Source of the DNA: Qipengyuania xiapuensis
GTDB taxonomy: Bacteria; Pseudomonadota; Alphaproteobacteria; Sphingomonadales; Sphingomonadaceae
Reading direction: 5' to 3'
DNA length: 64,000 bases
Assembly (NCBI RefSeq): GCF_019711395.1
Contig: NZ_JAIGNL010000001.1
Span: forward strand, 1,612,001-1,676,000
Shown here: positions 35,544 through 43,532 of the stretch, piece after piece
How the letters are laid out: each line of letters starts with the position of its first letter
How positions within the stretch are numbered: the first letter of the stretch is position 1
The notes under the pieces: model-generated
The model's input: the letters and a program-made list of their open reading frames with translations, nothing else
What the model was told of the DNA's origin: nothing
Database searches by the model: none
Position numbers and translations under genes: made by a program

Positions 35544-36326
35544 ATGGCGACCTTCACTCTCCCGAAGAACTCCAAGATCAGCGGCAAGGGACGCACGCAC
35601 AGCGCCGAAGGCGGTGATCGCGTCAAGAAGTTCAAGATCTATCGCTACGATCCGGATACCGGCGAGAACCCGCGCTACGACACCTTCGAGATCGATCTCG
35701 ACGATTGCGGCCCGATGGTTCTCGACGCGCTGTTCAAGATCAAGAACGAGATCGATCCCACGCTGACCTTCCGTCGCTCGTGCCGCGAAGGCATCTGCGG
35801 TTCGTGCTCGATGAACCTCAACGGCAAGAACGGCCTCGCCTGCACCACCGCGATCGACGATCTCAAGGGTGAAATCCGCATCACCCCTCTGCCGCATATG
35901 GAAGTCATCAAGGACCTCGTCCCCGACTTCACCCACTTCTATGCCCAGTACGCCAGCATCCGTCCGTGGCTGCAGACCGTGTCGCCCACGCCCAGCGGCA
36001 AGGAGCGCCTTCAGTCGCCGGAACAGCGCGAAAAGCTCGACGGTCTTTACGAGTGCATCCTGTGCGCATGCTGTTCGACTTCGTGCCCGAGCTATTGGTG
36101 GAACAGCGACAAGTTCCTCGGCCCTGCCATCCTCCTTCAGGCCTATCGCTGGCTGGCGGACAGCCGTGACGAAATGACGGGTGAGCGCCTCGACCAGCTG
36201 GAAGATCCCTTCCGCCTGTATCGCTGCCACACGATCATGAACTGCGCGAATGTCTGCCCCAAGGGTCTCAGCCCTGCCAAGGCAATCGCCGAAACGAAGA
36301 AGATGATGGCCGAACGCGCCATCTAA
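35544..36326 (+). CDS. sdhB: succinate dehydrogenase iron-sulfur subunit
   Basis: SdhB (260 aa) carries electrons from SdhA flavin to quinone in complex II. [2Fe-2S] ligands are Cys80, 85, 88 and 100 ([10 protein letters not shown]). [4Fe-4S] ligands are Cys171, 174, 177 with Cys238, and [3Fe-4S] ligands are Cys181, 228 and 234. The usual partners sdhC, sdhD and sdhA are not upstream: the preceding gene is an oppositely oriented HAD phosphatase. It is followed by a thioesterase gene 6 bp downstream and zapE, a familiar downstream neighbour in alphaproteobacteria. Confidence 0.97.
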   Translation: MATFTLPKNSKISGKGRTHSAEGGDRVKKFKIYRYDPDTGENPRYDTFEIDLDDCGPMVLDALFKIKNEIDPTLTFRRSCREGICGSCSMNLNGKNGLACTTAIDDLKGEIRITPLPHMEVIKDLVPDFTHFYAQYASIRPWLQTVSPTPSGKERLQSPEQREKLDGLYECILCACCSTSCPSYWWNSDKFLGPAILLQAYRWLADSRDEMTGERLDQLEDPFRLYRCHTIMNCANVCPKGLSPAKAIAETKKMMAERAI

Positions 36327-36332
36327 GCGCAC

Positions 36333-36794
36333 GTGGCACTTCCCGACGACGTTTTCGAGCATGGGCCCGATCCGGAAAATCCGGGCTGGCGGCACTGGAA
36401 TCTCAAGGATGAAACGCTGTTCAACGGCGCGGTGATGGGCAAGCTCATCACCCGCGTCGAAGATGACGGCAGGCATTCGCGCCTGCGCATGTTTCCCGAG
36501 CGCAAGCACGAGAACCTCCAGGGCATCATCCACGGGGCGGTAACGCTCTCGCTGATCGACATTTCGCTCTTTACGACGATGCACACTCTCGGAAGCGGCA
36601 ATGCCGGCCCTTCGGTCACGCTCGAACTTTCCACCCAGTTCACGGGCGGAGGGAAGCCCGACATGCCCCTCGACGCGGTAACCGAAATCGTGCGCGAGAC
36701 CGGCGGTCTCGTCTTCGTTCGCGGCATGGTCGTGCAGGAAGACCACAAGGTCGCCTCATTCTCCGGTATCGTGAAGAAGATGCGCCCCAAATGA
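36333..36794 (+). CDS. PaaI-family acyl-CoA thioesterase
   Basis: This 153-aa hotdog-fold thioesterase starts with GTG at 36333. The catalytic region is NLQGIIHGAVTLSLID (HGG-like loop with helix), with strands TLELSTQFTGGG and LVFVRGMVVQED. PaaI-type enzymes hydrolyse acyl- or phenylacetyl-CoA thioesters in the cytosol. The stop overlaps the zapE start (ATGA), so sdhB, this gene and zapE form one transcription unit. Confidence 0.88.
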   Translation: MALPDDVFEHGPDPENPGWRHWNLKDETLFNGAVMGKLITRVEDDGRHSRLRMFPERKHENLQGIIHGAVTLSLIDISLFTTMHTLGSGNAGPSVTLELSTQFTGGGKPDMPLDAVTEIVRETGGLVFVRGMVVQEDHKVASFSGIVKKMRPK

Positions 36795-37903
36795 GCGGGA
36801 TGCTGGCCCGTTACGAGCGGCTGGTCGCAGCCGAAGAGCTGCAACACGATCCCGACCAACGCCGCGCGGCAGAGCGACTGGACCGGCTCCAGAAGGACCT
36901 CGAAGCCCACAGTCCTGGTGGCCTGCTAAGCCAGCTTTTCCGTCCGAAGAAGGTGCGTCCGCAGGGCGTCTACATGTGGGGCGGTGTCGGTCGCGGCAAG
37001 TCGATGCTGATGGACCTGTTCGTCGAGACTCTCTCGATCGAGGAAAAGCGGCGTGTCCATTTCCACGAGTTCATGCTCGAGGTCGATCGACGCATCCGCG
37101 ACGAGCGCAAGAAAGAAAGCGGCGATCCGATCGCCCCGGTCGCTTCCGCCATTGCCGAGGAGGTACGCTGCCTCGCTTTCGACGAGATGGTGGTCAACAA
37201 CACGGCCGATGCGGCCATCATGGCCCGCCTCTTCACGGCACTGATCTGCGACGAGGGCGTTACCATCGTCACCACCAGCAACAGGCCGCCGTCCGATCTC
37301 TACAAGGATGGGCTCAACCGCTCGCTGTTCCTGCCGTTCATCGACCTCGTGCAGGCCGAACTCGACGTCATGCCACTCAATGGCCCGACCGATTACCGGC
37401 TCGACCGGCTCGGCGACATCGCGAGCTGGCACACGCCGCTGGGCGACGAGGCGACGTCACAGGTCCGCGAAGCCTTCTTCCGCCTGACCGATTACAAGCC
37501 GGAAGACGCTGCCAATGTGCCCAGCGGAGAGCTGGGCCTCGGCGGAGGCCGCACATTGCACGTGCCGAAGAGCCTGAAGGGCGTCGCCGTCTTCAGCTTC
37601 AAGCGCCTGTGCAGCGAGAACCGGGGCGCGGCAGACTATCTGGCCATCGCTCAGGCCTATCACACCGTTATCGTGGTGGGCATTCCGCGCCTGTCCCCCG
37701 AGAATCGCAACGAGGCGATCCGCTTCACCAAGCTCATCGACGCGTTGTATGAGAACAATGTGAAGCTTTTCGCCACTGCCGCTGCAGAGCCGGAAGAGCT
37801 CTATGTCTCAGGCGACGGCGCGTTCGAGTTCGAGCGGACCGTGAGCCGCCTTAAGGAAATGCAGAGCGCCGATTACATGGCCCGCGGTCACGGAAAGGGC
37901 TGA
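36791..37903 (+). CDS. zapE: cell division ATPase ZapE (AFG1-like)
   Basis: This 370-aa AAA+-type protein has Walker A GGVGRGKS at 64-71, Walker B LAFDEMVV, and sensor TTSNRPPSDLYKDGLNR, all typical of the AFG1/ZapE family. ZapE associates with the Z ring in proteobacteria and its mitochondrial homolog affects respiratory complexes. The Walker B is followed by VNNTADAAI rather than the more usual VxDIADAM. The length is normal. It is coupled to the thioesterase start/stop. Confidence 0.93.
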   Translation: MSGMLARYERLVAAEELQHDPDQRRAAERLDRLQKDLEAHSPGGLLSQLFRPKKVRPQGVYMWGGVGRGKSMLMDLFVETLSIEEKRRVHFHEFMLEVDRRIRDERKKESGDPIAPVASAIAEEVRCLAFDEMVVNNTADAAIMARLFTALICDEGVTIVTTSNRPPSDLYKDGLNRSLFLPFIDLVQAELDVMPLNGPTDYRLDRLGDIASWHTPLGDEATSQVREAFFRLTDYKPEDAANVPSGELGLGGGRTLHVPKSLKGVAVFSFKRLCSENRGAADYLAIAQAYHTVIVVGIPRLSPENRNEAIRFTKLIDALYENNVKLFATAAAEPEELYVSGDGAFEFERTVSRLKEMQSADYMARGHGKG

Positions 37904-37909
37904 GCCCGT

Positions 37910-39070
37910 TCAGGCAGCATCGCGCGAGGCGCTGTCCTCGAAGAAATCGATCATCATGCTGAGAACGTGCCGCAAGGAACGCTCCTGCTCGTCGAGCCGT
38001 GCCTCGATCTCCGAAAGCCGCTTCTCGACATCTCCTGTCGGCGCGTTTCCGCTCGCCTGGCCGATTGAAGCCACCTCGTCACGCAGCTTGGCGATCGCCT
38101 TTTCATGATCGGCGAACGCTCCCTCGATCGCCTTGATCTGCACATCGAGGAGTCCGGTCTGTGCCTCCTGAACCGGTTCGGCGTGACTATCTTCAGGCTC
38201 AGCCGCCGGTGCTTCGTCCATCTGGATAGGCTGCTTCATCTGCTGCTTAACGCCGCTGCCGCCGCCGTGCATTTCCTCGACCACCGCATCTACCAACGCC
38301 ACGTCGATACGTGACTGCGACCGCGCTGCGCCGCGCATCAGAAGGCGGGACATGAGGCGGTTGATGAGGCGGGGAATGCCGCGGCTCTCCTCGAAGATCC
38401 GCTTCCAGACCTGCGGTTCGAATTCCGGATTGCCTTGCCAGCCCACATGCGAGAGCCGGTGAGTGACGTATTGCTCGATCTCCTCGGGCTGCATCGCCTC
38501 GAGGTGGTGCGCCGCGATGACGCGCTGCCGGATCTGCTCGAGCTCGTCCCATTCCTCCAGCAGCTGACGGAACTCGGGCTGACCGAGAAGGACCATCTGC
38601 AACAGCGGCTGCGAGCCGAGGTGGAAGTTCGACAGCATGCGAAGCTCTTCGAGTGCGCCCACCGACAGGTTCTGCGCTTCATCGACGATCAGCATGACCT
38701 TACGCCCGGCCCGCGCTTCCTCGTGTAGGAAGGTCTCGATAGCTGTCAGTGCGGCTGCCTTGTCGCCCGAGGGCACCGAGAAGCCGAAGCTGTGCGCGGC
38801 CATGGTGATCATCGCGTCGCCGTCGAGGCCACTGGTGACGACCTCGCCGATGGTGACCCGGTCGGCATCGATCTTGTTGCGCAGATGGCCGACGAGCGTG
38901 GATTTGCCGGCGCCCACTTCGCCGGTGATCACGATGAAGCCTTCGCCCTGGTTGAGGCCGTAGCCCAGATAGCTCAGAGCCTTCTTGTGCGTGACGCTCT
39001 CGAAGAAGAACGCAGGGTCCGGCGTCAGCTGGAATGGCCGCTCGGAAAACCCGTAGAATTGCTCGTACAT
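37910..39070 (-). CDS. exosortase A (XrtA)/PEP-CTERM system-associated ATPase
   Basis: This 386-aa ExeA/GspA-like ATPase begins MYEQFYGFSERPFQLTPDP, the hallmark of the pepcterm-associated ATPase family (TIGR03015). Walker A is GEVGAGKST at 50-58 and Walker B is VMLIVDEAQN with Asp130-Glu131. A C-terminal coiled-coil tail of about 100 residues (Glu/Lys/Arg-rich, to RSLRHVLSMMIDFFED) is present. It probably powers export or assembly of the exopolysaccharide tied to PEP-CTERM proteins. The start at 39070 is the conserved one. Confidence 0.92.
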   Translation of the reverse strand: MYEQFYGFSERPFQLTPDPAFFFESVTHKKALSYLGYGLNQGEGFIVITGEVGAGKSTLVGHLRNKIDADRVTIGEVVTSGLDGDAMITMAAHSFGFSVPSGDKAAALTAIETFLHEEARAGRKVMLIVDEAQNLSVGALEELRMLSNFHLGSQPLLQMVLLGQPEFRQLLEEWDELEQIRQRVIAAHHLEAMQPEEIEQYVTHRLSHVGWQGNPEFEPQVWKRIFEESRGIPRLINRLMSRLLMRGAARSQSRIDVALVDAVVEEMHGGGSGVKQQMKQPIQMDEAPAAEPEDSHAEPVQEAQTGLLDVQIKAIEGAFADHEKAIAKLRDEVASIGQASGNAPTGDVEKRLSEIEARLDEQERSLRHVLSMMIDFFEDSASRDAA

Positions 39071-39136
39071 CGTGGCGGTCCTGTCATTGCCCCATCGCGC
39101 GTGTGTGCGCCGCGTATTCACTCCTACATTCTAAAT

Positions 39137-39144
39137 ATGGTTAA
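39137..39144 (-). promoter_or_regulatory. possible CtrA-type half site
   Basis: TTAACCAT on the minus strand lies 67 bp upstream of the PEP-CTERM ATPase start, in the 90 bp gap after the decarboxylase gene. It matches the 8-mer form of the CtrA motif, but a single copy can occur by chance. Confidence 0.22.
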
Positions 39145-39160
39145 ATCGTTGACTGGTTTC

Positions 39161-40387
39161 TCAAACCAGCAGTTCCGCCGCCGGACCCTGGCCGAGAAAA
39201 GCGCTCGGTGAGGCGCTGGCGCCATAGGCTCCCGCGCAGAAAACCGCGACGATGTCGCCCACATCCGCTTTCGGGACGTGCGCCTTGTCCGCCAACCGGT
39301 CGAGGGGCGTACACAGGCATCCCACGATATTGGCCACTTCAGTGGGCTCGGCAGCGAAATACGATGCGATTGCAACGGGATAGTTTCGCCTCACGACAGT
39401 GCCGAAATTGCCCGATGCGGCGAGCTGGTGGTGAAGGCCGCCATCGGTGACGAGATAAGTCTCGCCATGGCTTTCCTTCCGGTCGACGATCCGGGTCAGA
39501 TAGACACCCGCCTCGCCGACAAGATAGCGCCCGAGTTCGATGAAAAGTTCTGTTTCAGCAATGTCTTGTGAATGCTTCTTGAAAAGCTCTCTAAGAGCAT
39601 TCCCGACGCGCACGATTTCGAGCGGAGTGTCGCCGTTGAAATAGGGAATGCCGAAACCGCCGCCCATGTTCAGTTTCGGCAGCCCTACTCCGGCCTCATT
39701 GGCAAGACGGATGGCCAGATCGAGGATATTGGACTGTGCTTCGGTCACTGCCTCGGCCGAGAGCGCCTGGCTGCCGGTAAAAATATGCAGCCCGCGCCAA
39801 TCGCAGCCTGCATCGACGATTTGCCGTGCAAGGGCAGGCACGCGCTCCGCATCGATCCCGAAGGGCTTGGCCCCTCCCCCCATCTTCATACCCGAGCCCT
39901 TGAGCTCGAAATCCGGGTTCACCCGGATCGCGAGACGCGGGGTGACGCCAATCTTCTCGCTGATCGCAAGCGCGCGGCGAGCTTCGTTCTCGCTCTCGAG
40001 GTTGAGCGTGACGCCTGCCCTGATCGCAGCCTCGAGCTCCTCGTCCCGTTTGCCGGGGCCGGCGAAACTGATGCGTGAACCGTCGATGCCCAACTCCTGG
40101 AGCATCTCGAGCTCACCGCCAGATGCGATATCGAGACCGTCCACCAGAGGTGAAATGTATTCCAGCAGCGGCGCGTAGCTGTTGGCCTTGATCGCGTAGT
40201 TGACCTTCAATCCGTCGGGCATTGCCGCCCTGAGGTCCGCCAACCGCTGCTCGATCATGGATTTCGAATAGACGAACAGCGGCGTGCGACCCGCCTCCTC
40301 CACGAGTTCGCTTGTCCGGCGCCCCGAAATCGCAAGTTCGCCCTCGATGGCCGTGAAACCGGCAGGAATTGGGCCGATCGGCTTCAC
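39161..40387 (-). CDS. PLP-dependent decarboxylase, exosortase A system-associated
   Basis: This 408-aa fold-type III (alanine racemase/ornithine-decarboxylase-like) enzyme has PLP Lys67 in NYAIKANSY, the glycine loop LNMGGGFGIPYF, and the C-terminal AVFCAGAYGASASPSAFLG. It belongs to the decarboxylase family found with XrtA (TIGR03099) and is coupled to the ligase upstream (ATGA at 40384-40387). The pathway is thought to modify a small precursor loaded on the acyl carrier protein. The exact substrate is not known. Confidence 0.93.
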   Translation of the reverse strand: MKPIGPIPAGFTAIEGELAISGRRTSELVEEAGRTPLFVYSKSMIEQRLADLRAAMPDGLKVNYAIKANSYAPLLEYISPLVDGLDIASGGELEMLQELGIDGSRISFAGPGKRDEELEAAIRAGVTLNLESENEARRALAISEKIGVTPRLAIRVNPDFELKGSGMKMGGGAKPFGIDAERVPALARQIVDAGCDWRGLHIFTGSQALSAEAVTEAQSNILDLAIRLANEAGVGLPKLNMGGGFGIPYFNGDTPLEIVRVGNALRELFKKHSQDIAETELFIELGRYLVGEAGVYLTRIVDRKESHGETYLVTDGGLHHQLAASGNFGTVVRRNYPVAIASYFAAEPTEVANIVGCLCTPLDRLADKAHVPKADVGDIVAVFCAGAYGASASPSAFLGQGPAAELLV

Positions 40388-41916
40388 GCAGCAATCTCCC
40401 TGGCCAGTGCCGTGCGGTCGATCTTGCCGTTGGGATTGAGCGGCATCGTGTCCTTCCAGTGAATGACGTGCGGTTGCATGAAGTTGGGTAGCTCCCGTGC
40501 CAGCGCCTTGGGTAGTTCTTCCCGCGCGTTGCCGCCAGATTTCGCCGCACGCGCGATCAGGTGGATCGCGTGCCCGAGCCGCTCGTCCGGCACTCCGAGG
40601 GCCACGGCCTCGGCTACCAGTCCTGTTGCGAGCGCAGCGCTCTCGATTTCCTGCGGGCTGATCCTGTTTCCCGAGGACTTGATCATGGCATCACGCCGTC
40701 CGACGAAATGCAGTAGGCCGTCCTCGTCGCGTTTCACCCGGTCTCCGGACCAGACCGCCATTCCGCCGTAATGCGAGGCTTGGGGAGCCGGTTTGAACCT
40801 TTCGGCAGTCCGCTCATCATCCTGCCAGTAGCCCTTGGCGACGAGCGGACCGCAATGGACAAGTTCTCCCTCTACGCCGGGATCACACACCTCACCATGA
40901 TCGTCGATGACGAGGATCTCGGCGAAGGGAATGGCCTTGCCCATCGATGTCGGATGCGCTGCGACCAGGTCGGGATCGAGATAGGTCGAGCGGAATGCTT
41001 CCGTGAGACCATACATTGGAAAAATGTCTGATTTTTTGAACTTATCTCGCAATCCTTCCACAAGTTCTACGGTCAGCGCGCCGCCCGAATTGGTCAGCCT
41101 GCGCATTGGCGTCACGGCATCTTCGGGCCAATCGACCTCGAGCAATTGCACCCACAGCGGGGGAACCGCGGCCAAGGTGGTGACCGAGTGCTTCGCACAG
41201 GCTTTTGCCACGTCCCGCGGGAAGAGGTAGTCGAGCGGAACCACCGATGCGCCCGCATACCAGGCGCTGAGCAACTGGTTCTGACCATAGTCGAAGCTCA
41301 ACGGAAGAACCGCCAGTACTACGTCGTCGCTCTGCAATTCGAGGTAGTGCGCTACCGCCACCGCCCCCAGCCACAGGTTCGCATGGCTCAGCATCACACC
41401 CTTAGGGCTCCCCGTCGAACCGCTGGTGTATAGGATGGCCACCAGATCATCGACGTCATGCGCCGAAGGCGGGAGCGTGACCGGGCATTCCTCGGCCAAT
41501 GCAAGCGCATCCTTTTCATCCAGTGCCTCGCAACCGGGCGGCAGGTCGTCCTTTTCGAGCGAATTCAGTCGCGCACCGGTCGCTACAAGGAGGGTGGCGC
41601 CGCTATCAGCAAGGATATGAGCGACTTGCGCGCGTTTCAGCAGCGGGTTGATAGGAACGTGCACCACACCCGCCCTAGCCGCTGCGAGCGGCAGCAGGCA
41701 GGTCAGCTCACCCTTGGCGGCCCAGCTCGCCACACGGTCGCCGCGCTCGAGCTTCTCCGACAACCAACCGGCCAACCGGGCGACTTTCTCCCGCGCCTCG
41801 CCGAAGGAAAGCGTGGCATCGCGAAGAACAAGTGCGGGATCGTCCTCCGACCCACGCTCGATCAACCAGTCGAGGGGGCGCGCATCGGGATCGGGGGGTG
41901 TGACAGGGCTTGTCAT
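40384..41916 (-). CDS. acyl-CoA/AMP ligase, exosortase A system-associated
   Basis: This 510-aa ANL-family adenylating enzyme has the P-loop ILYTSGSTGSPKGVMLSH, A5 MYGLTEAF, A7 region WSGDRVKRDEDGLLHFVGR and A10 LNPNGKIDR (catalytic Lys). It belongs to the XrtA-associated ligase family (TIGR03098). With the adjacent decarboxylase and the divergent acyl carrier protein it likely activates an acyl or amino substrate and loads it on the carrier. The start at 41916 (MTSPVTPPDP) is clear. Confidence 0.93.
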   Translation of the reverse strand: MTSPVTPPDPDARPLDWLIERGSEDDPALVLRDATLSFGEAREKVARLAGWLSEKLERGDRVASWAAKGELTCLLPLAAARAGVVHVPINPLLKRAQVAHILADSGATLLVATGARLNSLEKDDLPPGCEALDEKDALALAEECPVTLPPSAHDVDDLVAILYTSGSTGSPKGVMLSHANLWLGAVAVAHYLELQSDDVVLAVLPLSFDYGQNQLLSAWYAGASVVPLDYLFPRDVAKACAKHSVTTLAAVPPLWVQLLEVDWPEDAVTPMRRLTNSGGALTVELVEGLRDKFKKSDIFPMYGLTEAFRSTYLDPDLVAAHPTSMGKAIPFAEILVIDDHGEVCDPGVEGELVHCGPLVAKGYWQDDERTAERFKPAPQASHYGGMAVWSGDRVKRDEDGLLHFVGRRDAMIKSSGNRISPQEIESAALATGLVAEAVALGVPDERLGHAIHLIARAAKSGGNAREELPKALARELPNFMQPHVIHWKDTMPLNPNGKIDRTALAREIAA

Positions 41917-41966
41917 GCCGCCGCTATCGTGCCTCGCATGCCTTAGCGCAAGAGGCCCGCGCCGCC

Positions 41967-41995
41967 TTGCACCCTGCAGGGCACGCCGCTAAGGC
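41967..41995 (+). promoter_or_regulatory. candidate acyl carrier protein promoter
   Basis: CCTTGCAC (TTGCAC at 41967-41972), a 17-base spacer and TAAGGC at 41990-41995 lie 35 bases before the carrier-protein ATG in the divergent region. It shares CCTTGCAC with the elements ahead of nuoA and sdhB. Confidence 0.3.
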
Positions 41996-42029
41996 AAGCC
42001 GCTTTCTCACGAGGGGACGATATTCTCGC

Positions 42030-42332
42030 ATGACCTGCCAGACCGCCACTGCTGAGCCGACCGGCCCGAGCCGCAGCGCGATCGACGAGAAACTGCGCGC
42101 GATCCTGGTCGATGTGCTCTCCCTCGAGAAGGAGCGCGTCGACGAGTTCGAGGCCGACACCGGCCTGTTCGGCCACCTCCCCGAGCTCGACAGCATGGCA
42201 GTGGCCACGCTCTTCACCGAGATGGAAGACCGCCTAGAGATCGTGATCGAGGACGAGGACGTCGATGGCGAGATGCTTGAGACCTACGGCGGACTGCTTG
42301 CCTTCACCGAGGCGAAGTGCGTGGAAGCCTGA
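42030..42332 (+). CDS. acyl carrier protein, exosortase A system-associated
   Basis: This 100-aa acidic helical carrier protein has the phosphopantetheine attachment Ser55 in ELDSMAVAT. Upstream helix DEKLRAILVDVLSLE and downstream MEDRLEIVIEDEDVD match the ACP fold. It is divergent from the XrtA-associated ligase. The start at 42030 was chosen because the upstream in-frame 40 residues are basic and lie in the promoter region. Confidence 0.9.
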   Translation: MTCQTATAEPTGPSRSAIDEKLRAILVDVLSLEKERVDEFEADTGLFGHLPELDSMAVATLFTEMEDRLEIVIEDEDVDGEMLETYGGLLAFTEAKCVEA

Positions 42333-42335
42333 CAC

Positions 42336-43532
42336 CTAGCGCGTGAAATAGCTGGTCAGCTCGACATGGGTGGACCAGCGGAACTGGCCCACCGGGCGCA
42401 GTTTCTCCAATCTAAACCCCGCATCCACGAGCGACTTGGCGTCGCGCGCCCAGCTCGACGGGTTGCAGCTGATATAGGCCACGCGGCTGGCATCACCTTG
42501 CGCAATCTGCGCCACCTGATCACGCGCTCCTGCACGAGGCGGATCAAGCACGATCCCGTCGAAGCGCGAGATTTCGTCGGCGGTCAGGGGATTGCGGAAC
42601 AGGTCACGGTGCATTGCGTGTACTGGGATGCCGCGAGAGTTGGCTGCGCTCTTGCATCCCAGATGCGCATCGCGTGCCGCCTCGACGGCGAGTACCTTTG
42701 CTGCGCCAGCCAGGGCGAAAGCGAAAGTGCCGAGACCCGCGAAGAGATCGGCGATCGTCCCGGCCCCTTCAAGATAGGAGCGGGCATCGGCCAGTAGGAT
42801 CTCTTCACCATCCAAGGTCGGCTGGAGGAATGCGCCCTGCGGCAACCCTACCGGCACGGCTCCAAGCGTGATCGTAACCGGTTCGGGTTCCCACACGGTT
42901 TCCGCGCCGTAGCCCTGGTCGAGAGACAGGCGCGCAAGGCGGTGTTCACGCGCGAAGTCGAGAACCGCTTCGGTCGCAGCGAGGCCATCGGCAACGAAGC
43001 CCTTCAACGAGCAATCCACGCCCTGGTCCGCCAGCGTCAGCGAGATGTCCACCGGAGCCTTTCCGGCATGATCTGCGACGAGCTTCCTGAGCGGGTTCAC
43101 AAGCGAGAACAGGCGCGGCTCGAGGATATGGCACTCGTGCATATCGACTATGCGGTTGCTGCGGGCCTCGCGGAAGCCAAGGACAGCGCCCTTGCCGGCG
43201 CGCATGGCATGAAGCGTTCCCCGCCTGCGTGTGCGAGCCGGCGACAGGTGCGTCGCAAGCAGCTCGCCAATCTCCATCCCTTGCGCTTCGGCCGCAAAGG
43301 CAACCCGCTCGGTGACGAAGCGCCTCAGTGCCTCTTCGTCTGCATGCTGGAGCTGGCAGCCACCACAAGTTCCGAAGTGACGGCACGGCGGATCCTGGTG
43401 GTGCGGGCCGAACTGGATGTTGCCGGCTTCATCGACCGTGTCTCCTGTCACCGCACCCGCGACATGCCGGCCGCTGGCCGTGACTCCGTCACCCTTCGCG
43501 GCGATCCTTTCGATGATTTCCGACCCGCTCAC
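42336..43532 (-). CDS. class I SAM-dependent RNA methyltransferase (TrmA/RumA family)
   Basis: This 398-aa RNA (uracil-5) methyltransferase-like protein has N-terminal cysteines in PCRHFGTCGGCQLQH (a [4Fe-4S] set as in RlmD). The SAM-binding ADLFAGLGTFAFAL follows, then DPPRAGA and the catalytic Cys in YISCNPSSWARD. A full TRAM domain is not evident at the N-terminus, where only about 50 residues precede the cysteines. The start is GTG at 43532, in GTGA overlap with the nnrD stop. The target base (tRNA or 23S rRNA) cannot be told from sequence. Confidence 0.92.
   Translation of the reverse strand: MSGSEIIERIAAKGDGVTASGRHVAGAVTGDTVDEAGNIQFGPHHQDPPCRHFGTCGGCQLQHADEEALRRFVTERVAFAAEAQGMEIGELLATHLSPARTRRRGTLHAMRAGKGAVLGFREARSNRIVDMHECHILEPRLFSLVNPLRKLVADHAGKAPVDISLTLADQGVDCSLKGFVADGLAATEAVLDFAREHRLARLSLDQGYGAETVWEPEPVTITLGAVPVGLPQGAFLQPTLDGEEILLADARSYLEGAGTIADLFAGLGTFAFALAGAAKVLAVEAARDAHLGCKSAANSRGIPVHAMHRDLFRNPLTADEISRFDGIVLDPPRAGARDQVAQIAQGDASRVAYISCNPSSWARDAKSLVDAGFRLEKLRPVGQFRWSTHVELTSYFTR

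Noticed and set aside
39153..39169. CTGGTTT/AAACCAG hairpin at the end of the decarboxylase gene as a terminator
   Set aside because: The stem is only 7 bp, overlaps the stop codon and has no T-run on either strand.
37910..42332. Presence of the exosortase itself
   Set aside because: No multi-pass protein with exosortase Cys/Arg/His motifs is encoded in this stretch; only accessory genes are here.
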